NCBI GenBank assembly: GCA_036444495.1
Contig: JAZGBC010000128.1
Span: 1-29,725 of the forward strand
Origin: JAZGBC01 sp036444495
GTDB lineage: Bacteria; Pseudomonadota; Alphaproteobacteria; Kiloniellales; J153
Direction of reading: 5' to 3'
Length of the DNA: 29,725 nucleotides
Positions 8,429-17,428 of this stretch are shown here, piece after piece. The translations under genes were made by a program, and so were the position numbers. The notes beneath the pieces are model-generated. The model saw nothing but the letters and a program-made list of their open reading frames with translations, did no database searches and was not told the DNA's origin. Numbering within the stretch: the first letter of the stretch is position 1; each line of letters starts with the position of its first letter.

Positions 8429-11400
8429 GCGCGGCGGCGGACAAGGCCCGGGCCCAGGCCTCGCGCGCCCAGCAACCGGCCGCCGATCCGACGAGTTCCG
8501 TCTGGGTCGCGGCCTCCGCCGGCACGGGCAAGACCAAGGTACTGACCGACCGGGTGCTCAGCCTCATGCTGCACGGCACGGCGCCGGCGCGCATCCTCTG
8601 CCTCACCTTCACCAAGGCGGCGGCGGCGGAGATGTCCAACCGCCTGGCCCAGCGTCTGGCCTTTTGGGCGACCATGGAAGACGAGGAGCTGAACGCCGAG
8701 CTCGAAGGCCTGCTGGGCCGCGCGCCGGACGAGGCCCCGCGGGAAGAGGCGCGCCGCCTCTTCGCCCGGGTGCTCGATGCGCCCGGCGGCATGAAGATCC
8801 AGACCATCCATTCCTTTTGCCAGTCGCTGCTCGGGCGCTTTCCCTTGGAGGCGGAGATCGCGCCCCACTTCCAGGCGCTCGACGAGCGCTCGGCGGATGA
8901 GCTGCTGCAAGAGGCGCGCGAGGAGCTGCTTGCCATGGCCTGGGATGATAACGGCGGTGGGGAAGCGCCCGCCACGCCTCTTGCCGCCGCCATCGCCGAG
9001 GTTTCCGTGCAGACCCACGAGCAGGGCTTCCGGGAGCTTCTGATCGATCTGGTCAAGCAGCGCGCGCGCCTTTCGCGTTTGCTGCGGCGTCACGGCGGGA
9101 TCGAGGGGTTGGAGGCGGCGGTCTTTGTGGCGCTCGGGATCGAGCCCGGCGAAACCATGGGGGAGGTACTCTCTACCGCCTGTGCCGACGATGCATTCGA
9201 CCATATGGGTCTGCGGTTGGCTGCCGGGGTTATGGCGGATGGAAGTAAGACCGATCAGGCGCACGGCGCGCGCATCGCCGCCTGGCTCGAACAGCCAGAC
9301 CAACGTCAACCCCAGTTCGCGGAATACCTGAAGGCCTTCTTTACGAAGGACGGCGAAGGCGATGTGTTCAAGACCTTGGTTCACAAGGACGCCTTGGCGG
9401 CGGCGCCCGGTATCGACGACGTGCTCGCCGGTGAGGCGATGCGCCTTACAGCGGTGCGCGCGCGCATCAATGCCATCACCGTGGCCCGCGCCACGGCCGC
9501 CCTGCTGCGTCTGGGCGATGCGATTCTCGATCTCTACAAGCAGCGCAAGGCCGCCCGGGCGGTGCTCGACTACGACGATCTTATCCTCGGGGCGCGCGAC
9601 CTCTTGCAGGGCCAGGGGTCGGCCTCCTGGGTTCTCTACAAGCTGGACGGCGGGCTCGACCACATCTTGATCGACGAGGCCCAGGACACCAACCCGGAGC
9701 AGTGGGAGGTGATCCAGTACCTGGCCGAGGAGTTTTTCACCGGCGAGGGCGCGCAGGAAGAAACGCGCACGGTTTTCGCTGTGGGCGACGCCAAGCAGTC
9801 GATCTACAGCTTTCAGCGCGCCGACCCGGACTCCTTCGACCGCATGCGCGCGCATTTCGCCGCGCGCGCGGCGCAGGCCGGGCAACGCCTCGATGCCATT
9901 GGCCTGCAGCATTCTTTCCGCTCCAGCGCCGCCGTGCTGCAAGCCGTCGATGCGGTCTTCGCGCGGGAAGCCGCCCAGCCCGGCGTGCTCTTCGGCGAAG
10001 GTCCGCTCGAACATTCGCCCGTGCGTCTGGGGCAGGCGGGCCTGGTGGAACTATGGCCGCCCGCGGGCCCGCCCGAGGAGGTTTCCGTGGAAGCCTGGGA
10101 GCCGCCGGTCGCGCGCCGCCAGGCCGCGCCCACGCGCACGCGTCTGGCGAAACTCATCGCGCGGAAGATCGAGCACTGGACGCGCGAACCGCTCGGCAAG
10201 AAGAAGTTGCAAGACAGTGACGCCTGGCTCGAGACCAGGCAACGACGGGTGCGGCCCGGCGACATCCTGGTGCTGGTGCGCCGGCGCAACGAGTTCGTCG
10301 AGGAACTGGTGCGCGAGCTCAAACGCCTGGAGGTTCCCGTGGCCGGGGTGGACCGCATGGTGCTGCGCGACCAGATCGCGGTCATGGATCTTGTCGCGCT
10401 CGGCCGCGTGCTGCTACTGCCCGAAGACGATCTCACCCTCGCCACCGTGCTCAAGGGGCCGCTCGTGGGCTTACGCGAGGAACAACTCTTTACGCTCGCC
10501 TACAAGCGAAAGGGCAGCCTCTGGGCCTCGCTCGCCAGGCAGGCCAAGGGTGATGCCGCCTTCGCCGCCGCGCGGACGCAGCTCGCCGATCTTATGGCGC
10601 GCGCCGATTTCGTGCCGCCCTACGAGCTCTTTGCCGAGATCCTGGAGCGCGACTGGGGCCGGGGCCGGGGCCGGGAACTTCTGTTGGCGCGTCTCGGCCT
10701 GGATGCGGGCGATCCCATCGAAGAATTTCTCTCCCTCGCGCTCGCCTACGAGCGGGAGCACGCGCCCTCGCTCGAAGGCTTCCTGCATTGGCTTGAGGCC
10801 GGCGCCCAGGTGGTCAAGCGCGACATGGAGCACGGGCAGGATTCGGTACGCGTCATGACGGTGCACGGCGCCAAGGGCCTGCAGGCGCCCATCGTCATCC
10901 TGCCCGATACCATGCAGAATCCGAAAACGCCCAGCGGCCTGTTCTGGCCGGCGGAGGAAGAGGAGGCCATCGCCCTTTGGCCCCTGCGCGTGTCTTGCGA
11001 CGGCCCCTTGGCGGCAAGGCTGCGCGCCGAGGCCCAGGCGCGCCAGGCGCGCGAATACCGGCGCCTGCTATACGTGGCGCTGACCCGGGCCGAGGACCGG
11101 CTCTACGTCTGCGGCTGGGACGCCAAGACCAAACCGCCGGAGGATTGCTGGTACAAGCTGGTCGAGGACGCGCTCGCCGGCGTGGCCGAGGCCGTGGACT
11201 TCGATTTCACCAAGGAGGGGGAGGAAAACGGCTGGCGCGGCCCCGGCCGGCGGCTTTCGACCGCACAGACGGCGGCGGCCGACAAGATCGAAACAGACGA
11301 GCCCGTGCCGGCACCGGAGAAGGGCCCGCCGCTGCCCGATTGGACCCAGACGCAGCCCACGCCCGAACCCGCTCCGCCCCGCCCGCTCGCGCCCTCCCGT

Positions 11401-11958
11401 CCCGCAGGCGCGGAGCCGCCGCTGCGCTCACCGCTCGGCGAAGATGGGGGTGCGGGCTTCCAGCGCGGGCGCCTGATCCACCGTCTTTTGCAGTCCCTGC
11501 CGGGCCTGCCGCGCGAGGCGCGTGCCGCCGCCGCGGCGCGCTTCCTGGAAAGTCCCGTACATGGGCTTTCCAAGGCCGCGCGCGCAGAGATCGCCCGGGT
11601 CACGCTCGACGTCCTCGATCATCCGGACTTCGCGGCGCTCTTCGGTCCCGGCAGCCGGGCCGAGGTGCCGGTCACCGGGCTGATCGAGTGCGACTCGGGT
11701 CCCGAGGTGGTTTCCGGCCAGATCGACCGGCTACTCGTGGCGCCAGGCCATGTGCTGATTGTGGATTACAAGACGCAGCGCCCGGCGCCGGCGGCGGAGA
11801 CCGATATACCCACAATATATATAAGGCAAATGGCGGTTTACCGCGCGATTCTTAAGGGAGTCTATCCGGGTCGGCCGGTAACTTGCGCGCTGCTCTGGAC
11901 CGACGGTCCGCGTCTCATGCAACTCAGTTCTGCCACCCTTGCGCAGCACGCACCTTGA
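8425..11958 (+). CDS. addA: Double-strand break repair helicase AddA
   Basis: AddA is the UvrD-family (SF1A) helicase subunit with a C-terminal nuclease. The 1177-residue protein shows motif I AASAGTGKT (about 29-37), motif Ia LTFTKAAAAEMS, motif II LIDEAQDTNPEQW, motif III VGDAKQSIYSFQRAD, motif V VMTVHGAKGLQ, motif VI YVALTRAEDRLYV, and a RecB-type nuclease motif LIVDYKTQRP near residue 1112. Start ATG 8425 overlaps the addB stop (ATGA). A GGGGCC hexamer repeated in tandem at 10656-10676 encodes part of WGRGRGRE. Near the nuclease end (11803-11832) there is an AT-rich patch with three ATA codons and an AGG, rare in this GC-rich context. The gene ends 88 bp before trxA. Confidence 0.97.
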   Translation: MSAAADKARAQASRAQQPAADPTSSVWVAASAGTGKTKVLTDRVLSLMLHGTAPARILCLTFTKAAAAEMSNRLAQRLAFWATMEDEELNAELEGLLGRAPDEAPREEARRLFARVLDAPGGMKIQTIHSFCQSLLGRFPLEAEIAPHFQALDERSADELLQEAREELLAMAWDDNGGGEAPATPLAAAIAEVSVQTHEQGFRELLIDLVKQRARLSRLLRRHGGIEGLEAAVFVALGIEPGETMGEVLSTACADDAFDHMGLRLAAGVMADGSKTDQAHGARIAAWLEQPDQRQPQFAEYLKAFFTKDGEGDVFKTLVHKDALAAAPGIDDVLAGEAMRLTAVRARINAITVARATAALLRLGDAILDLYKQRKAARAVLDYDDLILGARDLLQGQGSASWVLYKLDGGLDHILIDEAQDTNPEQWEVIQYLAEEFFTGEGAQEETRTVFAVGDAKQSIYSFQRADPDSFDRMRAHFAARAAQAGQRLDAIGLQHSFRSSAAVLQAVDAVFAREAAQPGVLFGEGPLEHSPVRLGQAGLVELWPPAGPPEEVSVEAWEPPVARRQAAPTRTRLAKLIARKIEHWTREPLGKKKLQDSDAWLETRQRRVRPGDILVLVRRRNEFVEELVRELKRLEVPVAGVDRMVLRDQIAVMDLVALGRVLLLPEDDLTLATVLKGPLVGLREEQLFTLAYKRKGSLWASLARQAKGDAAFAAARTQLADLMARADFVPPYELFAEILERDWGRGRGRELLLARLGLDAGDPIEEFLSLALAYEREHAPSLEGFLHWLEAGAQVVKRDMEHGQDSVRVMTVHGAKGLQAPIVILPDTMQNPKTPSGLFWPAEEEEAIALWPLRVSCDGPLAARLRAEAQARQAREYRRLLYVALTRAEDRLYVCGWDAKTKPPEDCWYKLVEDALAGVAEAVDFDFTKEGEENGWRGPGRRLSTAQTAAADKIETDEPVPAPEKGPPLPDWTQTQPTPEPAPPRPLAPSRPAGAEPPLRSPLGEDGGAGFQRGRLIHRLLQSLPGLPREARAAAAARFLESPVHGLSKAARAEIARVTLDVLDHPDFAALFGPGSRAEVPVTGLIECDSGPEVVSGQIDRLLVAPGHVLIVDYKTQRPAPAAETDIPTIYIRQMAVYRAILKGVYPGRPVTCALLWTDGPRLMQLSSATLAQHAP

Positions 11959-11984
11959 CGCTCCCGCTAGCGGCTCCCTACATT
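11955..11984 (+). promoter_or_regulatory. Candidate sigma-70 promoter for trxA
   Basis: A -35 hexamer TTGACG (11955-11960) and a -10 hexamer TACATT (11979-11984) are separated by 18 bp. The -35 box overlaps the addA stop codon (11956-11958). Predicted transcription start is about 11991, giving a leader of about 55 nt with a small GC hairpin (arms 12005-12009 and 12015-12019). Confidence 0.55.
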
Positions 11985-12046
11985 AAACGAGAGAGATAGG
12001 CCGCCGGCCATACCGGCCCGGCCTGAACTGGTCGGGGAGCTATTGC

Positions 12047-12367
12047 ATGTCCATGGTCCACGTCAGCGACGACAGCTTCGATGCCGACGTACTCAAGGCC
12101 GAAGGCGCCGTGCTGGTCGATTTCTGGGCTGAGTGGTGCGGCCCCTGCAAGATAATCGCGCCGGCGCTCGAGGACATCTCGAAGGAGATGAACGGCCGGA
12201 TAACGATCGCGAAATTGAACATCGACGACAATCCGCTCACCCCGCAGAAATACGGCGTGCGCGGCATCCCCACCCTGATGCTGTTCAAGAACGGTGAGGT
12301 GGCCGCCACCAAGGTGGGCGCGCTCGCGAAGAAGCAACTTCAGGATTGGGTCGAGTCGGTGCTTTGA
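12047..12367 (+). CDS. trxA: Thioredoxin
   Basis: A 106-residue cytoplasmic thioredoxin, the dithiol-disulfide reductant for ribonucleotide reductase and other targets. The active site WCGPCK has its redox cysteines at residues 31 and 34, the buried Asp lies in VLVDFWAEW, and the cis-Pro motif is GIPTLMLF. There is no signal peptide. Length is standard. The ATG at 12047 follows a purine-rich GGGGAG ribosome site. It lies at the end of the addB-addA run, a common alphaproteobacterial order, and probably has its own promoter at 11955-11984 while also being read from addAB. A strong intrinsic terminator follows, 33 bp after the stop. Confidence 0.97.
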   Translation: MSMVHVSDDSFDADVLKAEGAVLVDFWAEWCGPCKIIAPALEDISKEMNGRITIAKLNIDDNPLTPQKYGVRGIPTLMLFKNGEVAATKVGALAKKQLQDWVESVL

Positions 12368-12400
12368 CCGCGAGCGGCCCCGGCAATCACGGAACGACCG

Positions 12401-12432
12401 AACCCCGCCACACCCGGCGGGGTTCTTCTTTT
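12401..12432 (+). terminator. Intrinsic terminator after trxA
   Basis: A perfect 9-bp stem (AACCCCGCC at 12401-12409, GGCGGGGTT at 12416-12424) with a 6-nt loop is followed by CTTCTTTT. It ends the plus-strand addB-addA-trxA block and sits 18 bp before the end of the convergent folC gene. Read on the other strand there is no T-run, so it is one-directional. Confidence 0.85.
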
Positions 12433-12449
12433 CACGCGGGCAATTCGCG

Positions 12450-13736
12450 TTAGCCGCTCTCCGCCAGCACCTGCCCCGCGAGATAGAGCGAGCCGCAGAT
12501 GAGGATGCGCCCGGGTGTACCGGCCGCGACGATGTCGCCGAGCGCCGCTTCGACGCTCTCACTGGCGCGCGCGTCGAGGCCGGCGTTTGTGGCGTGGGCG
12601 GCGGCTTCCCCGGCGCTCAGGGAGGCGGCTTCACCGGGAATGGCGACCGCGTACAGCTTGGCGGTATAAGGCGCGAGCGGCGTCAGGAAGTCCGCCGCGG
12701 CTTTCGTGTTGAGCATGCCGTAGATCAGGTGCAGCGGCCGCTCGTCCCAGCCCGCCACGACCTGCGCCAGCGCGCGGCCGGCGGCCCCGTTGTGTCCGCC
12801 GTCGAGCCACAGCTCCCAGCCCTCGGGCAGCCGCCCGGCCAAAGGCCCGCGCGTCAGGAGTTGCAGGCGGCCGGGCCAGTCGGCGCGCAGGAGGCCCGTG
12901 CTTTGCGCCGTCTCGTCCAGGGCGAACCCGTCCAGCTGCGCTGCGCAGGCGAGCGCGATGCCGGCGTTTTCCATCTGATAGGCGCCGGGGAGCGCGGGTG
13001 CGGGATAATCTTGCTGCGCGCCGCCGGCCTCGAAGTGCAATCGGCCGTCTTCGTCCCAGGCGCGCCAGTCCCGGCCGGCGCAAAAAAGCGGCGCGCCCAC
13101 CGCCTCGGCTTGTTTCTCGATCGCGGTGAGCGCCGCTTCGGGCTGCGGACCGATCACGGCGGTGACATCGGCCTTGAGGATACCGGCCTTCTCGAAGGCG
13201 ATGCCCTCCAGGGTCTCGCCCAGGTACTGCACGTGGTCGATGGAGACGGGCGTGATCACGCACAGCCGCGGGCGAGGGATCACATTGGTGGCGTCCAGGC
13301 GCCCGCCCAGACCCGTCTCCAATAACAGGACATCGGCGGGATCCTCCGCGCAGGCGAGGAAGGCCGCCGCCGTGGTGATCTCGAAGAAGGTGATGGGGCT
13401 TTCGCCGTTGGCCGCTTCGCAGGTTTCGAGATGGGCCAGCAGTTCCGCCTCGTCGATCAGGCCGTGGCTCAGGCGGATGCGTTCGTGAAAGCGCACCAGG
13501 TGCGGCGAGGTATAGGCCTGCACGCGGGCTCCGCCGGCCTCCAGCATGGCGCGCAGAAAGGCGATCACCGAGCCCTTGCCGTTGGTGCCCGCCACATGCA
13601 CCACGGGCGGCAGGCGCGCTTCCGGGTGATCCAGGCGTTCGAGCAGGCGTGTCACCCGCCCGAGCGAGAGGTCGATGATCTTGGGATGCAGCCGGGTCAG
13701 GCGGTCGAGGACCGCGTCACTCCGCCGGTTCACCAC
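12450..13736 (-). CDS. folC: Bifunctional dihydrofolate synthase / folylpolyglutamate synthase
   Basis: FolC adds glutamate to dihydropteroate and extends the polyglutamate tail of folates. The 428-residue protein carries the ATP-binding loop HVAGTNGKGSV and the following YTSPHLVRFHERI, both diagnostic of the Mur-ligase-like folylpolyglutamate synthase family, plus LLETGLGGRLDATN and LDGGHN further on. The start is GTG at 13736, overlapping the end of accD by 20 bp; another GTG lies one codon downstream. The accD-folC pair after trpB-trpA is a standard alphaproteobacterial order, so folC is probably the last gene of a trpBA-accD-folC transcript. It converges on trxA with an intrinsic terminator (for trxA) in the gap; no separate folC terminator was seen. 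Confidence 0.95.
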   Translation of the reverse strand: MVNRRSDAVLDRLTRLHPKIIDLSLGRVTRLLERLDHPEARLPPVVHVAGTNGKGSVIAFLRAMLEAGGARVQAYTSPHLVRFHERIRLSHGLIDEAELLAHLETCEAANGESPITFFEITTAAAFLACAEDPADVLLLETGLGGRLDATNVIPRPRLCVITPVSIDHVQYLGETLEGIAFEKAGILKADVTAVIGPQPEAALTAIEKQAEAVGAPLFCAGRDWRAWDEDGRLHFEAGGAQQDYPAPALPGAYQMENAGIALACAAQLDGFALDETAQSTGLLRADWPGRLQLLTRGPLAGRLPEGWELWLDGGHNGAAGRALAQVVAGWDERPLHLIYGMLNTKAAADFLTPLAPYTAKLYAVAIPGEAASLSAGEAAAHATNAGLDARASESVEAALGDIVAAGTPGRILICGSLYLAGQVLAESG

Positions 13737-14670
13737 TGGACTCGCCGGCTTGCCCGCCGGCCTCGGCCTTGGCCTGGCTAGCTTCAGTACCGCCCTGGGG
13801 CAGGGTTACGACCTCCGCCGACGGCGTCTTTTCGCGCAGCAGCTTGAGCAGGCGGATCAGCGTCTCGCGCAGCTCGCGCCGGTGCACCACCATGTCCACC
13901 ATGCCGTGCTCCAGCAGGTACTCGGCGCGCTGGAAGCCTTCGGGCAGGGTCTCGTGGATGGTTTCCTCGATTACCCGCCGGCCGGCGAAGCCGATGATGG
14001 CGCCCGGCTCGGCAATGGCGAAGTCCCCCAGCATGGCGAAAGAGGCCGACACCCCGCCCGTGGTGGGATCGGTCAGCAGCACGATATAGGGCAGGCCCGC
14101 CTCCTTGACCTGCTCCACCGCGATTACCGAGCGCGGCAACTGCATGAGCGAAAGAATGCCCTCCTGCATGCGCGCGCCGCCCGAGGCCGAGGCGACGATC
14201 AGCGGTGCCTCCTGCAGGACCGCGAGGCGCGCGGCGGCGAGCAATCCCTCGCCCACGGCGAGGCCCATGGAGCCGCCCATGAAGGAGAAGTCGAAGGCGG
14301 CGATCACCGCCGGCTGGCCGCCCAACTTGCCGTGGGCGACCAGGATGGCCTCCTTCGCCTCGGTCTTGCTCTGCGCCTCCTTCAGGCGCTCGGTATAGCG
14401 CCGGCGGTCGCGGAACTTGAGCGGATCGATCGCGGTCTCGGGCAGTTCGATTTGCTTGTACTCGCCGTCGTCGAAAAGCAGTTCCAGACGCCGCTTGGCG
14501 CTAATGCGCAAGTGGTGGCCGCAGTGCGGGCAGACCAGGAGGTTCGCCTCCAGCTCGCGGTGGAAGATCATCTGCGCGCAGGAGGGGCACTTCTGCCAAA
14601 GGTTCTCCGGCACCTCGCGGTTGACGAGCGCGCGAATCTTCGGCCGGACGTAGTTGGAAATCCAGTTCAT
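13717..14670 (-). CDS. accD: Acetyl-CoA carboxylase carboxyltransferase subunit beta
   Basis: AccD forms, with AccA, the carboxyltransferase that moves CO2 from biotin to acetyl-CoA to make malonyl-CoA for fatty acid synthesis. The 317-residue protein begins MNWISNYVRPKI and has a four-cysteine zinc ribbon (KCPSC and VCPHCGHH), followed by the crotonase-like core with SASGGARMQEG and LTDPTTGGVSAS. The C-terminal end is rich in Glu, Gly and Ala. Start ATG at 14668-14670. The gene overlaps folC by 20 bp and is separated from trpA by 138 bp that contain a REP-like palindromic unit, so its expression may be partly uncoupled from the trp genes. Confidence 0.97.
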   Translation of the reverse strand: MNWISNYVRPKIRALVNREVPENLWQKCPSCAQMIFHRELEANLLVCPHCGHHLRISAKRRLELLFDDGEYKQIELPETAIDPLKFRDRRRYTERLKEAQSKTEAKEAILVAHGKLGGQPAVIAAFDFSFMGGSMGLAVGEGLLAAARLAVLQEAPLIVASASGGARMQEGILSLMQLPRSVIAVEQVKEAGLPYIVLLTDPTTGGVSASFAMLGDFAIAEPGAIIGFAGRRVIEETIHETLPEGFQRAEYLLEHGMVDMVVHRRELRETLIRLLKLLREKTPSAEVVTLPQGGTEASQAKAEAGGQAGESSGEPAE

Positions 14671-14689
14671 CGGGGTCCGATCGCAACAG

Positions 14690-14770
14690 CCTCACCCTTC
14701 GTCCCTCGACAGGCTCGGGATGAGGATGCTCAGGGTGAGGTCCTCATGCTGAGCTTGTCGAAGCACGAGG
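14690..14770. repeat. REP-like extragenic palindromic unit between trpA and accD
   Basis: Two adjacent imperfect palindromes lie between trpA and accD. In the first, CCTCACCCT (14690-14698) pairs with AGGGTGAGG (14732-14740). In the second, CCTCATGCT (14742-14750) pairs with AGCACGAGG (14762-14770) with one mismatch. The inner words CTCGACAGGCTC and GAGCTTGTCGAAG resemble a dispersed extragenic palindrome that I recognise as common in alphaproteobacterial genomes. No second copy was noticed in this window. An AT-rich stretch (14776-14812) follows and runs into the trpA stop codon. Confidence 0.6.
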
Positions 14771-14808
14771 GCCGAAATCCTCCATACAAGTATATCTGTA
14801 CCAATAGG

Positions 14809-15663
14809 TTAACCGCTGCGGGTGCCGCGCACACCTTCAGCCAGGGAGGCCACGAAGTCCAGCACCTCCTTGGCCAGCCCGGGGGTGGCGCGGTTGTCTT
14901 CGTCGAGGCCGGCCTTGATCTTGTCGACGATCGCGGAGCCCACCACGGCGGCATCCGCGATGCCGGCCACCTCGGCGGCCTGTTGCGGCGTCTTGATGCC
15001 GAAGCCCACCGCGACCGGCAGGTTGGTGTGGCGCTTGAGGCGCTCGGTGGCTTCCCGCACCACCTCGGCGCTGGCCGAGCGCGTGCCGGTGATGCCCAGG
15101 ATCGAGACGTAGTAGAGGAAGCCGCTGGTGTTGGTCAGCACCGTGGGCAGGCGCGCCTCGTCGGTCGTGGGCGTGGCCAGGCGGATCCAGTGCAGCCCGG
15201 CGTCCAAGGCCGGCTGGCACAGCTCCTCGTCCTCCTCGGGCGGCAGATCGACGATGATGAGACCATCCACCCCGGCCGCCGTCGCATCGGCCAGGAAGAG
15301 ATCGACGCCGTAGCTGTAGATCGGGTTGTAGTAGCCCATGAGGATGATGGGCGTGTCGCCGTCCTGCGCGCGGAAACGGGTAACCAGGTCCAGGGTGCCC
15401 TTGAGCGTCATGCCCGCCTCGAGCGCCCGCAGGCTGGAGGCCTGGATCGCCGGTCCATCGGCCATGGGATCGGAGAAGGGCATGCCCAGCTCGATGATGT
15501 CGGCCCCCGCCGCGGGCAGGCCGGAAAGAATCTCGAAGCAGGTCTCCGCATCCGGATCGCCCGCCGTGGTGAAGGTGATCAGCCCGCCGCGGCCCTCGGC
15601 CTGGAGCGCCGCAAAGCACCGCTCGACGCGGCTCGCGCCAGCGGCCGTCTCCCTTGCGCTCAT
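14809..15663 (-). CDS. trpA: Tryptophan synthase alpha chain
   Basis: TrpA cleaves indole-3-glycerol phosphate to indole and glyceraldehyde-3-phosphate; the indole is channelled to TrpB. The 284-residue TIM-barrel protein shows IIELGMPFSDPMADGP (catalytic Glu and Asp), LMGYYNPIYSYG, and the phosphate-binding end VAVGFGIKTPQQ. The start ATG at 15663 gives the usual family N-terminus; an upstream in-frame extension to 15729 overlaps trpB and has no family likeness. trpB ends 5 bp before it, so the two subunits are co-transcribed and likely co-translated. The stop is TAA at 14809-14811, next to an AT-rich spacer and a REP-like repeat before accD. Confidence 0.97.
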   Translation of the reverse strand: MSARETAAGASRVERCFAALQAEGRGGLITFTTAGDPDAETCFEILSGLPAAGADIIELGMPFSDPMADGPAIQASSLRALEAGMTLKGTLDLVTRFRAQDGDTPIILMGYYNPIYSYGVDLFLADATAAGVDGLIIVDLPPEEDEELCQPALDAGLHWIRLATPTTDEARLPTVLTNTSGFLYYVSILGITGTRSASAEVVREATERLKRHTNLPVAVGFGIKTPQQAAEVAGIADAAVVGSAIVDKIKAGLDEDNRATPGLAKEVLDFVASLAEGVRGTRSG

Positions 15664-15668
15664 GGGGT

Positions 15669-16892
<1,224 letters not shown>

Positions 16893-16916
16893 GACGCTGG
16901 TCTGCTCCCGGATTTA

Positions 16917-16947
16917 AGAGGGCGCACTCTGCCCCAGAACGCCCTCT
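16917..16947 (-). promoter_or_regulatory. Inverted repeat in the trpB leader / divergent trpB-SHOCT region
   Basis: AGAGGGCG (16917-16924) and CGCCCTCT (16940-16947) form 8-bp perfect arms around a 15-nt spacer, 25 bp upstream of the trpB start. It could be an operator or the stem of a leader hairpin. On the minus strand it is followed by CTTAAATC, which is too poor in T for a confident terminator. No leader peptide with tandem Trp codons was seen. Confidence 0.35.
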
Positions 16948-17089
16948 GCCGCAATGCCGGGCGGGTCTATCCGGTCCCGCGCGAGCCTCCCGCCCAGGGC
17001 ATGGCTGACCTACGAAAATCGCGGTTTTCCGGGTACAATGCACTGCTTAGGTGATCTTCGTACAAGTCATCTTGAAAGGAGTTTGGGCC

Positions 17090-17428
17090 ATGAAACGTCT
17101 CTATCCGGGTGCGATCGCCGCCTTGACCGCGCTGGCCGCGCCCGCGCTCGTCTGGGCCGATGGGGCGCACCAGGGCGCCGGAGAAGTTGGGCACATGTGG
17201 GGCGGCGGCTGGGGCTGGATGGTCGGCGGGCCGCTCATGATGATCCTGTTCGTCGCGCTCATCGTCGCGCTCGTGGTGCTCGTGGTGCGCTGGCTGGGTG
17301 GCGTGGGCGGCGGCACGGCCCGGGGCCCCAGGGAGAAGACGCCGCTCGATATCCTGGAAGAGCGCTTCGCGCGCGGTGAGATCGAGCGGGAAGAGTTCGA
17401 ACAGCGCCGCCAGACCCTGCGCGGCTAG
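17090..17428 (+). CDS. Small SHOCT-domain membrane protein
   Basis: This 112-residue protein has an N-terminal signal-like segment (about 1-23, ending LVWA), a Gly/Trp/His stretch HMWGGGWGWM (35-44), one strong membrane helix (about 49-68), and a C-terminal SHOCT motif (about 85-110) with LDILEERFARGEI. SHOCT domains are short C-terminal helices found on many otherwise unrelated small proteins and thought to help oligomerisation; the function here is unknown. Start ATG 17090 has a good ribosome site AAAGGA at 17075-17080. The gene lies on the opposite strand between trpB and trpF. Its TAG stop (17426-17428) directly abuts the trpF stop (17429-17431) with no spacer and no terminator. Confidence 0.85.
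   Translation: MKRLYPGAIAALTALAAPALVWADGAHQGAGEVGHMWGGGWGWMVGGPLMMILFVALIVALVVLVVRWLGGVGGGTARGPREKTPLDILEERFARGEIEREEFEQRRQTLRG

Noticed and set aside
17005..17039. CTGACC ... TACAAT as a promoter for the SHOCT gene
   Set aside because: TACAAT is a good -10, but the only -35-like word is 23 bp away, too far; no alternative -35 was found at 16-18 bp.
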